Of a stretch of DNA of 64,000 nt, positions 8,675 through 20,054 are shown piece by piece. The notes below the pieces were generated by a model. It ran no database searches and was not told the origin of the DNA. It was given only the letters and a program-made list of their open reading frames with translations. A program made the translations under genes and the position numbers. The stretch's first letter is position 1. Every line of letters begins with the position of its first letter. This DNA comes from Serratia marcescens (GTDB taxonomy: Bacteria > Pseudomonadota > Gammaproteobacteria > Enterobacterales > Enterobacteriaceae). Location: positions 62,001 through 126,000 of the forward strand of contig NZ_MJAO01000014.1 in assembly GCF_001902635.1 (NCBI RefSeq), given 5' to 3'.

Positions 8675-11600
8675 TGCAGGTGATGACGCCGAACCCCGGC
8701 GGCGGCCCGTCCCGCCTGTTTATTCTGCGCCCGGTCGCCACCACGCTGCTGATGGTGGCGATCCTGCTGGCGGGGATCATCGGCTACCGCGCGCTGCCGG
8801 TTTCCGCGCTGCCGGAAGTGGACTACCCGACCATTCAGGTGGTCACGCTGTACCCCGGCGCCAGCCCGGACGTGGTGACCTCCGCCATCACCGCGCCGCT
8901 GGAACGCCAGTTCGGCCAAATGTCCGGCCTCAAACAGATGCTGTCGCAAAACTCCGGCGGCGCCTCGGTGATCACCTTGCAGTTCCAGCTGGCGTTGTCG
9001 CTGGATATCGCCGAGCAGGAAGTGCAGGCGGCGATCAACTCCGCCACCAACCTGCTGCCGAACGACCTGCCCTATCCGCCGATCTACAGCAAGGTTAACC
9101 CCGCCGATCCGCCGATCCTGACGCTGGCCGTCACCTCCACCGCCCTGCCGATGACGCAGGTGGAAGACATGGTGGAAACCCGCGTGGCGCAAAAAATTTC
9201 CCAGGTGACCGGCGTCGGGCTGGTCACCCTTTCCGGCGGCCAGCGCCCGGCGGTGCGCGTGAAGCTCAACGCGCCGGCCATGGCGGCCAACGGGCTTGAC
9301 AGCGAAACCGTGCGCACCGCCATCAGCAATGCCAACGTCAACTCCGCCAAAGGCAGCCTGGATGGCCCGAGCCGTTCGGTTACCCTGTCCGCCAACGATC
9401 AGATGAAATCCGCCGACGAGTACCGGCGGCTGATCGTCGCCTACAAAAACGGCGCGCCGATCCGTCTGCAGGACATCGCCACCGTGGAGCAAGGCGCGGA
9501 AAACACCCGCCTGGCGGCCTGGGCCAACAAACAGCCGGCGATCGTGCTGAACATTCAGCGCCAGCCCGGCGTCAACGTTATCACCACCGCCGACAGCATC
9601 CGCGAGATGCTGCCGACGCTGATTAAAAGCCTGCCCAAGTCGGTCGACGTCAAGGTGCTAACCGACCGCACCACCACCATTCGCGCCTCGGTCAGCGACG
9701 TGCAGTTCGAACTGCTGTTGGCGATCGCGCTGGTGGTGATGGTGATCTACGTTTTCCTGCGCAACGTGCCGGCGACCATTATCCCCAGCGTGGCGGTGCC
9801 GCTGTCGTTGGTCGGCACCTTCGCCGTGATGTACTTCCTTGGCTTTTCCATCAACAACCTGACGTTGATGGCGCTGACCATCGCCACCGGCTTCGTGGTA
9901 GACGACGCCATCGTGGTGATCGAGAACATCTCGCGCTATATCGAAAAAGGCGAAAAACCGCTCGACGCCGCGCTGAAAGGGGCCGGCGAGATCGGCTTTA
10001 CCATCATCTCGCTGACCTTCTCGCTGGTGGCGGTGCTGATCCCGCTGCTGTTTATGGGCGACATCGTCGGCCGCCTGTTCCGCGAGTTCGCCGTGACGCT
10101 GGCGGTGGCGATTCTGATCTCCGCCGTGGTATCGCTGACGCTGACGCCGATGATGTGCGCCCGCCTGTTGAATCACGAGTCTCTGCGCAAGCAGAACCGC
10201 TTCTCCGCCGCCTCTGAGCGCTTCTTCGAGCACGTGATCGCCGGCTACGGCCGCTGGCTGAAAGTCGTGCTCGCCCACCAGTGGTTGACGCTGTGCGTGG
10301 CGTTGAGCACCCTGGCGATCACCGTGCTGCTTTACCTGTTCATCCCCAAAGGTTTCTTCCCGATCCAGGACAACGGCCTGATCCAGGGCACGCTGGAGGC
10401 ACCGCAGTCGGTGTCGTTCAGCAAAATGGCGGGGCTGCAACAACAGGTCGCCGCGCAGGTATTGCAAGATCCGGCGGTCGAGAGCCTGACCTCGTTTATC
10501 GGCGTCGACGGCACCAACGCCGCCCTCAACAGCGGCCGGCTGCAGATCAATCTGAAGCCGCTGAGCGAGCGCAGCGATAGCCTGCAAACCATTATCGACC
10601 GGATGCAGGAAAAAGCGGCGGCGCTGCCCGGCCTGAAGCTCTACCTGCAGCCGGTGCAGGATCTGACCATCGATACCCAGGTTAGCCGCACGCAGTACCA
10701 GTTTACCCTGCAGGCGATGTCCCTCGCCCAGCTCAGCCAGTGGGTGCCGCAGTTGGTCGACGAACTGCGGCAGACGCCCGAGTTGCAGGACGTCAGCAGC
10801 GACTGGCAAGATCAGGGGCTGGAGGCCTACATCAACGTCGATCGCGACTCGGCTTCACGCCTCGGTATCCAGATGAGCGACGTGGACAGCGCGCTGTACA
10901 ACGCCTTCGGCCAGCGCCTGATCTCCACCATCTACACCCAGGCCAACCAGTACCGCGTAGTGCTGGAGCATGACGTGCAGGCGACGCCGGGGCTGGCGGC
11001 GCTGAACGACATCCGGCTGACCAGCAGCAGTGGCGCCGTGGTACCGCTGAATACCATCGCCAAAATCGAGCAGCGCAACGGGCCGCTGGCGATCAACCAC
11101 CTCGATCAGTTCCCGTCTAGCACGGTCTCCTTCAACGTGGCAGCGGGTTACTCGCTGGAAGAAGCGGTCAACGCCATCACACAGGTCGAGAAAACCCTGG
11201 CGATGCCGAAAGACATCACCACCAAATTCCAGGGCGCGACGCTGGCCTTCCAGGCGGCGCTCGGTAGCACGCTATGGCTGATCCTGGCGGCGGTGGTGGC
11301 AATGTATATCGTGCTGGGCGTGCTGTATGAAAGCTTCATCCATCCGGTCACCATCCTCTCCACCCTGCCGACCGCCGGGGTCGGCGCGCTGCTGGCGCTG
11401 ATGCTGGCCGGCAGCGAGCTGGACGTGATCGCCATCATCGGCATCATTCTGCTGATCGGTATCGTGAAGAAAAACGCCATCATGATGATCGACTTCGCCC
11501 TGGCCGCCGAGCGCGAGCAGGGCATGAAGCCTTATGACGCCATCTATCGGGCCTGTCTGCTGCGCTTCCGGCCGATCCTGATGACCACGCTGGCCGCCCT

Positions 11601-11793
11601 GCTCGGCGCCCTGCCGCTGATGCTCAGCACCGGCGTCGGCGCGGAGCTGCGCCGGCCACTCGGCATCTGCATGGTTGGCGGCCTGATCATGAGCCAGATC
11701 CTGACGCTGTTCACCACCCCGGTGATCTACCTGCTGTTCGATAAACTGGCGCGCAACACCCACGCCGAAGAAGACGCGCGGGAGACACCGTGA
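8674..11793 (+). CDS. mdtB: RND multidrug efflux pump subunit MdtB
   Basis: 1039 residues, the normal RND pump length. MdtB and MdtC form a heteromeric proton-driven pump for bile salts, novobiocin and similar compounds (known from E. coli). Visible marks: N-terminal [21 protein letters not shown], two large periplasmic loops, TM4 with [16 protein letters not shown] carrying the proton-relay aspartates, and C-terminal [15 protein letters not shown]. Nearly collinear with E. coli MdtB (starts [11 protein letters not shown]). The last four bases overlap mdtC. Confidence 0.96.
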   Translation: MQVMTPNPGGGPSRLFILRPVATTLLMVAILLAGIIGYRALPVSALPEVDYPTIQVVTLYPGASPDVVTSAITAPLERQFGQMSGLKQMLSQNSGGASVITLQFQLALSLDIAEQEVQAAINSATNLLPNDLPYPPIYSKVNPADPPILTLAVTSTALPMTQVEDMVETRVAQKISQVTGVGLVTLSGGQRPAVRVKLNAPAMAANGLDSETVRTAISNANVNSAKGSLDGPSRSVTLSANDQMKSADEYRRLIVAYKNGAPIRLQDIATVEQGAENTRLAAWANKQPAIVLNIQRQPGVNVITTADSIREMLPTLIKSLPKSVDVKVLTDRTTTIRASVSDVQFELLLAIALVVMVIYVFLRNVPATIIPSVAVPLSLVGTFAVMYFLGFSINNLTLMALTIATGFVVDDAIVVIENISRYIEKGEKPLDAALKGAGEIGFTIISLTFSLVAVLIPLLFMGDIVGRLFREFAVTLAVAILISAVVSLTLTPMMCARLLNHESLRKQNRFSAASERFFEHVIAGYGRWLKVVLAHQWLTLCVALSTLAITVLLYLFIPKGFFPIQDNGLIQGTLEAPQSVSFSKMAGLQQQVAAQVLQDPAVESLTSFIGVDGTNAALNSGRLQINLKPLSERSDSLQTIIDRMQEKAAALPGLKLYLQPVQDLTIDTQVSRTQYQFTLQAMSLAQLSQWVPQLVDELRQTPELQDVSSDWQDQGLEAYINVDRDSASRLGIQMSDVDSALYNAFGQRLISTIYTQANQYRVVLEHDVQATPGLAALNDIRLTSSSGAVVPLNTIAKIEQRNGPLAINHLDQFPSSTVSFNVAAGYSLEEAVNAITQVEKTLAMPKDITTKFQGATLAFQAALGSTLWLILAAVVAMYIVLGVLYESFIHPVTILSTLPTAGVGALLALMLAGSELDVIAIIGIILLIGIVKKNAIMMIDFALAAEREQGMKPYDAIYRACLLRFRPILMTTLAALLGALPLMLSTGVGAELRRPLGICMVGGLIMSQILTLFTTPVIYLLFDKLARNTHAEEDARETP

Positions 11794-14700
11794 AATTCTT
11801 CTCGCTGTTTATCTTTCGGCCGGTGGCCACCACCCTGCTGACGCTGGCGATTGCGCTGGCGGGCGCGCTGGGTTTCAGCCTGTTGCCCGTCGCGCCGCTG
11901 CCGCAGGTGGACTACCCGGTGATTTCGGTCTCCGCCTCCTTGCCGGGCGCCGATCCGGAAACCATGGCGACCTCGGTCGCCACCCCGCTGGAACGCGCGC
12001 TCAGCCGCATTGCCGGGGTTAACGAAATGACCTCGATGAGTTCGCTCGGCAGCACCCGGGTGATCCTGCAGTTCGATCTCAGCCGCGACATCAACGGCGC
12101 CGCGCGCGACGTGCAGGCGGCGATTAACGCCGCGCAAAGCCTGCTGCCTTCCGGCATGCCGAGCCGCCCCACTTATCGGCAGATGAACCCGTCGGATGCG
12201 CCGATCATGATCCTGACGCTCACCTCCGACACTTACAGCCAGGGGCAGCTTTACGACTTTGCCTCCACTCAGCTGGCGCAGAAAATCGCCCAGACCGAGG
12301 GCGTCGGCGACGTCACCGTCGGCGGCAGCTCGCTGCCCGCCGTGCGGGTGGAGCTCAACCCTTCCGCCCTGTTTAACCAGGGCGTGTCGCTGGACAGCGT
12401 GCGCCAGGCCATCAGCAACGCCAACCTGCGCACGCCGCTCGGTTCGGCCGAAAGCCAGGACAAACGTTGGCAGATCCAAAGCAACGATCAGATCAAGAAG
12501 GCCGAGGGCTACAAGCCGCTGATCGTGCACTACAACAATGGATCCGCCGTCAGGCTGAGCGACGTCGCCAACGTCATCGACTCGGTGCAGGACGTGCGCA
12601 ACGCCGGGATGACCAATGCCCAGCCGGCGATCCTGCTGGTGGTCAGCCGCTCGCCGGACGCCAACATCATCGCCACCGTCGATCGCATCCGCGCCGAGCT
12701 GCCCGATTTGCAGGCCAGCATTCCGGCCTCGATCAAGCTGAACATCGCGCAGGATCGCTCGCCGACCATTCGCGCCTCGCTGGCCGAGGTGGAGCAGTCG
12801 CTGGTCATCGCCATCGCGCTGGTGATCCTGGTGGTGTTCGCCTTCCTGCGCTCCGGCCGCGCCACGCTGATCCCCGCCGTCGCCGTGCCGGTGTCGCTGA
12901 TCGGCACCTTCGCCGCCATGTACCTGTGCGGTTTCAGCCTCAACAACCTGTCGCTGATGGCGCTGACCATCGCCACCGGCTTCGTGGTGGATGACGCCAT
13001 CGTGGTGCTGGAAAATATTTCCCGCCATGTGGAAGCCGGCATCAAACCGTTGCAGGCGGCACTGCAGGGGATACGCGAGGTCGGCTTTACCGTCTTGTCG
13101 ATGAGCATGTCACTGGTGGCGGTGTTCATTCCGCTGCTGCTGATGGAGGGGTTGCCGGGGCGTCTGTTCCGCGAGTTCGCCGTCACCCTGTCGGTATCGA
13201 TCGGGCTGTCGTTGATCATCTCGCTGACGCTGACGCCGATGATGTGCGCCTACCTGCTGCGCCCACAGCCTAAACGCACGCAGCAGCGCGTGCGCGGCTT
13301 CGGCAAGCTGTTGCTGAAACTGCAGCAGGGCTATGGCCGCTCGCTGCACTGGGTGCTCGGCCATACCCGCTGGGTGCTGGCGATCCTGCTCGCGACGGTG
13401 GCGCTGAACGTCTGGCTGTACATCAACATCCCGAAAACCTTCTTCCCGGAGCAGGACACCGGCCGCCTGGTGGGGTCGATTCAGGCCGATCAGAGCATTT
13501 CATTCCAGGCCATGCGCCAGAAGCTGCAAGATTTCATGACCATCGTGCGCGACGATCCGGCGGTGGCCAACGTCACCGGCTTTACCGGCGGCTCGCGCAC
13601 CAACAGCGGTTCGATGTTCATTTCGCTCAAACCGCTGTCCGAACGCCAGGACAGCGCGCAGCAGGTGATTGCCCGCCTGCGCGCCAAGCTGGCGAAAGAG
13701 CCCGGTGCCAACCTGTTCCTGATGGCGGTGCAAGATATCCGCGTCGGCGGCCGGCAGGCCAACGCCAGCTACCAGTACACGCTGCTGTCGGACGATTTGA
13801 GCGCTTTGCGCACCTGGGAACCGAAAATCCGCGCCGCGCTGGCCGCCCTGCCGGAGCTGGCAGACGTCAACTCGGATCAGCAGGATAAAGGCTCGGAAAT
13901 GGATCTGATCTACGATCGCGATACCATGTCGCGCCTCGGTATCTCGGTGTCCGACGCCAACAACCTGTTGAACAACGCCTTCGGCCAGCGGCAGATCTCG
14001 ACCATCTATCAGCCGCTCAACCAATACAAAGTGGTGATGGAAGTGGCGCCGCCCTACACCCAGGACGTGAGCTCGCTGGACAAGATGTTCATCATCAACA
14101 AGGAAGGCAAGGCGATCCCGCTCTCCGACTTCGCGCACTGGCGGCCGGCCAACACGCCGCTGGCGGTCAACCACCAGGGGCTGTCCGCCGCCTCCACCAT
14201 CTCGTTCAACCTGCCGCTCGGCGCCAGCCTGGGCGACGCCACCGACGCCGTCACCCGCGCCATGACCCAGCTTGGCGTGCCGCCGACGGTGCGCGGCGCC
14301 TTCGCCGGCACCGCCCAGGTGTTCCAGGACACCCTGAAATCGCAGGTGATCCTGATCCTGGCGGCGATCGCCACGGTGTACATCGTGCTCGGCGTGCTGT
14401 ACGAGAGCTATATCCATCCGCTGACCATCCTCTCCACGCTGCCTTCCGCCGGCGTGGGGGCGCTGCTGGCGCTCGAGCTGTTCGGCGCGCCGTTCAGCCT
14501 GATCGCGCTGATCGGTATCATGCTGTTGATCGGCATCGTGAAGAAAAACGCCATCATGATGGTCGACTTCGCGCTCGAGGCGCAGCGCAACGGCGGCATC
14601 AGCGCCCGCGAGGCGATTTTCCAGGCCAGCCTGCTGCGTTTCCGGCCGATCATGATGACCACGCTGGCGGCGCTGTTCGGCGCGCTGCCGCTGGTGCTGA

Positions 14701-14870
14701 CCAGCGGCGACGGTGCAGAGCTGCGCCAGCCGCTCGGCATCACCATCGCCGGCGGCCTGGTGATGAGCCAGCTGCTGACGTTGTACACCACGCCGGTGGT
14801 CTACCTTTACTTCGACCGGCTGCAGGCGAAGTTCCGTCGCAACAAGCAACTGGCCCCGCTGCCACATTAA
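11790..14870 (+). CDS. mdtC: RND multidrug efflux pump subunit MdtC
   Basis: 1026 residues starting [17 protein letters not shown], as in E. coli MdtC. Partner of MdtB in the pump. It has the same twelve-TM layout, with [19 protein letters not shown] in TM4 and [19 protein letters not shown] in the C-terminal half. The ATGA overlap with mdtB implies coupled translation. The many long open frames on the opposite strand across mdtBC are composition artefacts. Confidence 0.96.
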   Translation: MKFFSLFIFRPVATTLLTLAIALAGALGFSLLPVAPLPQVDYPVISVSASLPGADPETMATSVATPLERALSRIAGVNEMTSMSSLGSTRVILQFDLSRDINGAARDVQAAINAAQSLLPSGMPSRPTYRQMNPSDAPIMILTLTSDTYSQGQLYDFASTQLAQKIAQTEGVGDVTVGGSSLPAVRVELNPSALFNQGVSLDSVRQAISNANLRTPLGSAESQDKRWQIQSNDQIKKAEGYKPLIVHYNNGSAVRLSDVANVIDSVQDVRNAGMTNAQPAILLVVSRSPDANIIATVDRIRAELPDLQASIPASIKLNIAQDRSPTIRASLAEVEQSLVIAIALVILVVFAFLRSGRATLIPAVAVPVSLIGTFAAMYLCGFSLNNLSLMALTIATGFVVDDAIVVLENISRHVEAGIKPLQAALQGIREVGFTVLSMSMSLVAVFIPLLLMEGLPGRLFREFAVTLSVSIGLSLIISLTLTPMMCAYLLRPQPKRTQQRVRGFGKLLLKLQQGYGRSLHWVLGHTRWVLAILLATVALNVWLYINIPKTFFPEQDTGRLVGSIQADQSISFQAMRQKLQDFMTIVRDDPAVANVTGFTGGSRTNSGSMFISLKPLSERQDSAQQVIARLRAKLAKEPGANLFLMAVQDIRVGGRQANASYQYTLLSDDLSALRTWEPKIRAALAALPELADVNSDQQDKGSEMDLIYDRDTMSRLGISVSDANNLLNNAFGQRQISTIYQPLNQYKVVMEVAPPYTQDVSSLDKMFIINKEGKAIPLSDFAHWRPANTPLAVNHQGLSAASTISFNLPLGASLGDATDAVTRAMTQLGVPPTVRGAFAGTAQVFQDTLKSQVILILAAIATVYIVLGVLYESYIHPLTILSTLPSAGVGALLALELFGAPFSLIALIGIMLLIGIVKKNAIMMVDFALEAQRNGGISAREAIFQASLLRFRPIMMTTLAALFGALPLVLTSGDGAELRQPLGITIAGGLVMSQLLTLYTTPVVYLYFDRLQAKFRRNKQLAPLPH

Positions 14871-14880
14871 TGGCCGACCG

Positions 14881-16311
14881 ATGCTGATGAAACACACCGC
14901 CACGGTACGCTGGCAACTCTGGATAGTGGCATTCGGCTTCTTTATGCAGACGCTGGATACCACTATCGTCAACACCGCCCTGCCCTCGATGGCTGCCAGC
15001 CTGGGGGAAAACCCGCTGCGCATGCAGTCGGTGATCGTCTCCTACGTACTGACGGTGGCGGTGACGTTGCCGGCCAGCGGGTGGCTGGCGGACAAGGTCG
15101 GCGTACAGCGGGTGTTTTTCAGCGCCATCGTGCTGTTCACCCTCGGTTCTATCCTCTGCGCCCGTTCGGAAACCCTGAACGAACTGATCGCCTCGCGCGT
15201 GATTCAGGGCATCGGCGGCGCGATGATGGTGCCGGTCGGCCGCCTGACGGTGATGAAGATCGTGCCGCGCGAGCAGTACATGGCGGCGATGACCTTCGTG
15301 ACGCTGCCGGGCCAGATCGGCCCGCTGATGGGGCCGGCGCTGGGTGGTTTTCTGGTGCAATACGCCAGCTGGCACTGGATCTTCCTGATCAATATTCCGG
15401 TGGGCATCGTAGGTGCCATCGCCACGCTGCTGCTGATGCCCAACTACCAAATGCAAACCCGGCGCTTCGACCTCAGCGGCTTTATCCTGCTGGCGGTCGG
15501 CATGGCGTCGCTGACGCTGGCGCTCGACGGCCACAAAGGCATGGGGCTGTCCGGCGCAGCCATCGCCGGGCTGGTGGCGCTGGGCGTGGCGGCGCTGTTG
15601 GGGTATGTTTGGCATGCCTACGGCAATAGCCGCGCGCTGTTCTCGCTGCGGCTGCTGCGCACCCCGACCTATAAAATCGGGCTGCTGGCCAGCCTGTTGG
15701 GGCGCATCGGCAGCGGCATGCTGCCGTTCATGACGCCGCTGTTCCTGCAGGTGGGCATGGGCTTCACGCCGTTTCACGCCGGGCTGATGATGATCCCGAT
15801 GATCATCGGCAGCATGGGCATGAAGCGCATCGTGGTACAGGTGGTCAACCGCTTCGGCTACCGCAACGTGCTGGTGGCCGCCACGCTGCTGCTGGCGCTG
15901 GTCAGCCTGAGCTTCCTGCTGGCGGCGCTGCTCGGCTGGCTGTGGCTGCTGCCGGTGGTGCTGTTCTTCCAGGGGATGGTCAACTCGCTGCGCTTCTCAG
16001 CGATGAACACCCTGACGCTGAAAGACCTGCCGGATCGGCTGGCCAGCAGTGGCAACAGCCTGTTGTCGATGGTCATGCAGCTGTCGATGAGCCTCGGCGT
16101 CAGCGTCGCCGGCATCTTGATCGGCAGCTTCGCCCAACATCAGGCGGTGGCCGACAGCCCGGCCATCCATAGCGCATTTATCTACAGCTACTGCTGTATG
16201 GCGTTGATTATCGCCCTGCCCGCGCTGGCCTTCGCGCGCGTGCCGGCCGATAGCGCGCCCAACCGCACACTGACCAAAGAGCCGGGCACCGGTTCAACGA
16301 GGTTGCAATGA
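14881..16311 (+). CDS. mdtD: MFS transporter MdtD
   Basis: 476 residues, a 14-TM DHA2-type major facilitator with motif [13 protein letters not shown] (loop 2-3) and [14 protein letters not shown]. Aligns along its length with E. coli MdtD ([20 protein letters not shown]). Fourth gene of the operon. In E. coli it is dispensable for MdtABC drug efflux and has been linked to iron/citrate export, so its role here is open. The end overlaps baeS by four bases. ATG 14887 is an equally possible start. Confidence 0.93.
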   Translation: MLMKHTATVRWQLWIVAFGFFMQTLDTTIVNTALPSMAASLGENPLRMQSVIVSYVLTVAVTLPASGWLADKVGVQRVFFSAIVLFTLGSILCARSETLNELIASRVIQGIGGAMMVPVGRLTVMKIVPREQYMAAMTFVTLPGQIGPLMGPALGGFLVQYASWHWIFLINIPVGIVGAIATLLLMPNYQMQTRRFDLSGFILLAVGMASLTLALDGHKGMGLSGAAIAGLVALGVAALLGYVWHAYGNSRALFSLRLLRTPTYKIGLLASLLGRIGSGMLPFMTPLFLQVGMGFTPFHAGLMMIPMIIGSMGMKRIVVQVVNRFGYRNVLVAATLLLALVSLSFLLAALLGWLWLLPVVLFFQGMVNSLRFSAMNTLTLKDLPDRLASSGNSLLSMVMQLSMSLGVSVAGILIGSFAQHQAVADSPAIHSAFIYSYCCMALIIALPALAFARVPADSAPNRTLTKEPGTGSTRLQ

Positions 16312-17690
16312 AGATAGGCATTACCGGGAAGCTGTTCCTGGCCATTTTCGCCGCCTGCATGCTGGTGTTGATCACCATGCATTGGGGGGTGCGCGTCAGC
16401 TTTGAACGCGGCTTTATCGATTACATCAAACACAGCAACGAGCAGCGTATCAACATGCTGAGCGAAGCGCTGGAGGAGCAATACAGCCGCCACGGCAACT
16501 GGGTGTTCCTGCGCAACAACGATCAGGTGATCTACCAGATCATGCGCTCGTTCGAGCAGAACAGCGACAGCAGCCACAATCTGCCGCCCAAAGGCTGGCG
16601 CACCCAGTTTTGGGTGGTGGACAGCCAGTTCAACCGGCTGGTGGGCCACTCCGGGCCGGTGCCGAAAGAGGGCCCGCGCCACCCGATCCGCTACAACAAT
16701 GAGATCGTCGGTTGGGTGATCACCACGCCGGTTGAGCGCCTGACGCGCAATACCGATATCAACTTCGATCGCCAGCAGCGGCGCACCAGCTGGATCATCG
16801 TCGCGCTCTCTACCCTGCTGGCGGCGGCGGTGACCTGGCTGCTGTCGCGCGGCATGCTGGCCCCGGTCAAACGCCTGGTGGCGGGCACCCACCGCCTGGC
16901 AGCAGGCGACTTCACCGCTCGCGTGGCGGTCAGCAGCCAGGATGAGTTGGGCAGGCTGGCGCAAGACTTCAACCAGCTGGCCACCTCACTGGAGAAAAAC
17001 GAGCAGATGCGCCGCGCCTTTATGGCCGACGTCTCCCATGAACTGCGCACGCCGCTGGCGGTACTGCGCGGCGAGCTGGAGGCGCTGCAGGACGGCGTGC
17101 GCCAACCAACGCCGGATTCGCTCAGTTCGCTGCAGGCCGAGGTGTCCACCCTGACCAAACTGGTCGACGATCTGCACCAACTCTCGCTCTCCGATCTCGG
17201 CGCACTGGCCTACCGCAAGTCGTCGGTGGACTGCGTGCACCTGCTGCAGATCGCCGTCGCCGCCTTCCGCGAGCGCTTCCGCGCCAAAGGGCTGGAGATC
17301 GTCACCCATCTGCCGGCCCAGGCGCCGCTGTTCGGCGATCCCGATCGCCTAAACCAACTGTTCAACAACCTGCTGGAAAACAGCCTGCGCTACACCGACG
17401 CCGGCGGCCGTCTGGAAATCAGCGCCGAGTTGCAGCCGGGGCGGCTGTTCCTCTACTGGCAGGACAGCGCGCCGGGTATCAGCGATCAGCAACTGACGCG
17501 CATTTTCGAACGTTTCTACCGGGCAGAAGGTTCACGCAACCGCGCCAGCGGCGGTTCCGGGTTAGGGCTGGCGATCTGCCACAACATCGTGGAAGCGCAT
17601 GACGGGAAAATCCGCGCCGAGCATTCGCCTTTAGGCGGCGTGCGGATTACAGTAGAGTTTGCCATCCCTATCAAAAATAAGGCGCCCTGA
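16308..17690 (+). CDS. baeS: Envelope-stress sensor histidine kinase BaeS
   Basis: 460 residues. Two membrane segments (about 8-28 and 163-183) bracket a periplasmic sensor, followed by HAMP, a dimerisation/phosphoacceptor domain with [11 protein letters not shown] (H244) and a HATPase with [11 protein letters not shown] and GGSGLGLAI. It senses envelope damage and toxic compounds and phosphorylates BaeR. E. coli BaeS shares [11 protein letters not shown] and [11 protein letters not shown]. The ATGA overlap with mdtD and one-base overlap with baeR place all six genes in one transcript, so kinase and pump are co-expressed. Confidence 0.95.
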   Translation: MKIGITGKLFLAIFAACMLVLITMHWGVRVSFERGFIDYIKHSNEQRINMLSEALEEQYSRHGNWVFLRNNDQVIYQIMRSFEQNSDSSHNLPPKGWRTQFWVVDSQFNRLVGHSGPVPKEGPRHPIRYNNEIVGWVITTPVERLTRNTDINFDRQQRRTSWIIVALSTLLAAAVTWLLSRGMLAPVKRLVAGTHRLAAGDFTARVAVSSQDELGRLAQDFNQLATSLEKNEQMRRAFMADVSHELRTPLAVLRGELEALQDGVRQPTPDSLSSLQAEVSTLTKLVDDLHQLSLSDLGALAYRKSSVDCVHLLQIAVAAFRERFRAKGLEIVTHLPAQAPLFGDPDRLNQLFNNLLENSLRYTDAGGRLEISAELQPGRLFLYWQDSAPGISDQQLTRIFERFYRAEGSRNRASGGSGLGLAICHNIVEAHDGKIRAEHSPLGGVRITVEFAIPIKNKAP

Positions 17691-18406
17691 TGGACATTCA
17701 GAATCACCCCGTGCAGATCATGATTGTTGAAGATGAACCCAAACTGGGCCAACTGCTGGTGGATTATCTGCAGGCGGCGGGTTACGCCACCCGCTGGCTA
17801 ACCAACGGCAATGAGGTGGTGCCGACCGTGCACCAGCATCCGCCGGCGCTGATCCTGCTCGACCTGATGCTGCCGGGTGCCGACGGGCTGACGGTATGCC
17901 GCGAACTACGCCGCTTCAGCGACGTGCCGATCGTGATGGTGACGGCGAAAATCGAAGAGATCGACCGCCTGCTGGGGCTGGAGATCGGCGCCGACGATTA
18001 CATCTGCAAACCCTACAGCCCGCGCGAGGTGGTGGCGCGGGTGAAAACCATTCTGCGCCGCAGCTATCGGCCGCAGGAGAACGCGCGGGAAGATGACCTG
18101 CTGCACATTGATGAGCCGCGGTTCCAGGCCAGCTATCAGGGGCAGTTGCTGGATCTGACGCCGGCGGAGTTCCGCCTGCTGAAAACGCTGGCCAGCCAAC
18201 CGGGCAACGTGTTTTCCCGCGAGCAGCTGCTGAACAACCTGTATGACGACTATCGGGTGGTCACCGACCGCACCATCGACAGCCACATCAAAAACCTGCG
18301 CCGCAAGCTGGAGCTGATCGACGGCGAGAAATCCTTTATCCGCTCGGTATACGGCGTGGGTTACCGCTGGGAAGCCGAGCCCTGCCGGCTGGTGAATGGG
18401 ATTTAG
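17690..18406 (+). CDS. baeR: Response regulator BaeR
   Basis: 238 residues, OmpR/PhoB type. The receiver opens [13 protein letters not shown], has phosphoacceptor D58 in [10 protein letters not shown] and lysine in [13 protein letters not shown]. The winged-helix DNA-binding domain ends with [16 protein letters not shown] and YGVGYRWE. It activates mdtABCD and other envelope-stress genes. It ends 7 bases from the convergent vapC stop. E. coli has yegP directly downstream, so the vapBC pair is extra here. Confidence 0.95.
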   Translation: MDIQNHPVQIMIVEDEPKLGQLLVDYLQAAGYATRWLTNGNEVVPTVHQHPPALILLDLMLPGADGLTVCRELRRFSDVPIVMVTAKIEEIDRLLGLEIGADDYICKPYSPREVVARVKTILRRSYRPQENAREDDLLHIDEPRFQASYQGQLLDLTPAEFRLLKTLASQPGNVFSREQLLNNLYDDYRVVTDRTIDSHIKNLRRKLELIDGEKSFIRSVYGVGYRWEAEPCRLVNGI

Positions 18407-18413
18407 GGGGAAA

Positions 18414-18803
18414 TCAGCGCGTCCAGTCTTCAACCGCCAACCCGGGCACCATGGCGAATGCGCGATCGTTGGTCACCAGCGTCGCGCCACGGCTCTGCGC
18501 GTGAGCGGCGATCAGTTGATCCAGCGCGCCCATGATTTTGCCCTTTCTCTCCATGTTCGCGCGCATTTCACCGTAGCAGCGGGCGGCCTCGCTATCCCAT
18601 GCGTAAACCGTCACCGCGGCAAGAAAGGCCTCGACCATGCTTTGCAACGCCTTGTTCCGCCGTTTAGCCACACCGTAAAGCAGTTCCGCTTCCGTGACGC
18701 TGGAAATACATACGGCAGAAGGCGGGAGCTTTTCCATGACGTTAAGCACCTGCGGATGCTGCCGAAACAAGTGGCTGACGGTGTTGGTATCAAACATGTA
18801 CAT
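18414..18803 (-). CDS. vapC: VapC-family PIN-domain toxin
   Basis: 129 residues. A PIN ribonuclease with the usual acidic set: D5 in MFDTN, E38/E40 in SSVTEAELLYG, D95 in GALDQLIAAHA and D113 in LVTNDRAF. VapC toxins cut RNA, often initiator tRNA. It lies 3 bases after its antitoxin gene on the same strand, as in a type II module, and all active-site acids are intact. Confidence 0.9.
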   Translation of the reverse strand: MYMFDTNTVSHLFRQHPQVLNVMEKLPPSAVCISSVTEAELLYGVAKRRNKALQSMVEAFLAAVTVYAWDSEAARCYGEMRANMERKGKIMGALDQLIAAHAQSRGATLVTNDRAFAMVPGLAVEDWTR

Positions 18804-18806
18804 CGC

Positions 18807-19070
18807 CTACTCTTCCTCTGAGAATGGATCGCGGTCTGCAACCCCTTGCTGACGATCTTCCGCGCCAAGAAACTCTTGCGGCACCGGCGTTTGGGCGATA
18901 ATGCTCAGCAGCGGTGCCCAGCTGTCCGGCTTTGCCGGATATTTGGATAAAATCACGTTGCCCTCCCGATCGCGACGGATATAGACACGATCCGTATCAA
19001 ATTCAAATTCCACCGGTAACCTCACCGCCTGATTTCTGCCGTTTTTAAACAGCTTTGCGATTCTTTCCAT
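18807..19070 (-). CDS. vapB: VapB/VagC-family antitoxin
   Basis: 87 residues from ATG 19070, chosen because GGAGGT lies just upstream; a start ten codons earlier lacks this. The N-terminal half (MERIAKLFKNGRNQAVRLP, then EFDTDRVYIRRD) is the AbrB/SpoVT-like DNA-binding fold of VagC antitoxins. The acidic C-terminal tail should wrap VapC. It probably represses its own promoter in the 19071-19200 region. Confidence 0.9.
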   Translation of the reverse strand: MERIAKLFKNGRNQAVRLPVEFEFDTDRVYIRRDREGNVILSKYPAKPDSWAPLLSIIAQTPVPQEFLGAEDRQQGVADRDPFSEEE

Positions 19071-19409
19071 CTCGACACCTCCACAGCAGGCATAGGCCAA
19101 AGCATATGCCTGTAGCGTGTCGATGCCAAGATGTATCGCTCATTTTTCACTCACCTTTACGTAGCGGGCAAAAGGTAACGCGCAATGCCGCTCGATGAAA
19201 CCTCGTTATTGTCATTATGCGGCGCACTACGCAATCACCACGCCTTCTCTTTAGCTCCCCGTGCGACGCGATGTTTCCAGGACGAAAACGCCACGCCGAC
19301 GCAAAAAAACTGCGCATTTTTTCGACTAGGCTGGCATGAGGTTTAGCCGCCGATTTTCAAGCGATTGGCTACACTTACATCACGAATCGGAACCTACAGG
19401 AGAAGAACC
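19071..19409. other. Intergenic region between vapB and yegP
   Basis: About 340 bases without a convincing gene. It must hold the divergent promoters of vapBC (minus) and yegP (plus). An A-tract followed by a T-tract at 19304-19322 is the only compositional feature seen. No terminator, tRNA or repeat was recognised. Confidence 0.5.
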
Positions 19410-19748
19410 ATGGCCATCGGTCATTACGAGCTGAAAAAAGCAAAGAACGGACAGTACCACTTCAACCTGAAAGCCAGTAACGGCGAGATCATTCTGGTCA
19501 GCGAGATGTACGCCAGCAAAGCCTCGGCGGAGAACGGCATCGCCTCGGTGCAGACCAATTCGCCGCACGAAGCGCAATTTGAACTGAAGCACAGCACCAG
19601 CAATCAGCCCTATTTTGTGCTGAAGGCCAAGAACCATCAGGTGATCGGCGTCAGCGAAATGTACAGCACCGAAAGCGCGGCCAAACACGGCATCCAGTCG
19701 GTGATGAAAAACGGCCCGACCATCGATATCCGCGATTTGAGCGCCTGA
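19410..19748 (+). CDS. yegP: YegP, DUF1508/UPF0339 protein
   Basis: 112 residues from ATG 19410, preceded by AGGAGA; an upstream in-frame start is not supported. Two tandem copies of the DUF1508 unit: FNLKASNGEIILVSEMYAS and FVLKAKNHQVIGVSEMYST, each followed by a short helix (SAENGIASV, SAAKHGIQSV). E. coli YegP has the same two-repeat structure and lies between baeR and yegQ. The biochemical role is unknown. Confidence 0.88.
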   Translation: MAIGHYELKKAKNGQYHFNLKASNGEIILVSEMYASKASAENGIASVQTNSPHEAQFELKHSTSNQPYFVLKAKNHQVIGVSEMYSTESAAKHGIQSVMKNGPTIDIRDLSA

Positions 19749-19919
19749 TCCCCCGTTTCGCCCGCGCGGTGGCCACCATCGCGCGTTTTCCATTTGACCG
19801 GGATCAATCTCCCTTGAATAAATCCGGTTAACTGCTGATTTCTTGCCGCGCTGCGGCTACAATCCCCCGCTTTTACTGCGCCATCTGGGGCGCGATATAC
19901 CCACTGGCTTTCATACGGC

Positions 19920-20030
19920 AGCTAGACTAAGCGGCAAGTTCGTGAGTCTCCAGGAGCTTGGTCAACCAAGTGACGGGAGTGAGCGAATGCAGCCAACAAC
20001 GCTGCAGTTAGAAAGACAGAGGTATACTGA
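19920..20030. repeat. ERIC/IRU repeat element
   Basis: GTGAGTCTCCAGGAGCTT at 19942 matches the reverse complement of the classical ERIC-1R primer site with two mismatches, and AAGTGACGGGAGTGAGCG at 19968 matches the ERIC-2 site closely. GCAGCCAACAACGCTGCAG follows, as in the family consensus. Boundaries are approximate. The element fills the 5' non-coding region of trhP. Confidence 0.8.
20023..20028 (+). promoter_or_regulatory. Possible trhP -10 box
   Basis: TATACT lies 26 bases before the trhP start codon, at the edge of the ERIC repeat. No good -35 is visible 16-18 bases upstream, so this is tentative. Confidence 0.35.
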
Positions 20031-20054
20031 CCTGAAATCAGACCGAGACACACT

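Noticed and set aside
9658-13028. Long open frames opposite mdtB and mdtC
   Set aside because: Their translations are rich in His, Gln, Arg and Asp without domains, as expected for the complement of GC-rich membrane-protein codons; mdtBC on the plus strand are certain.
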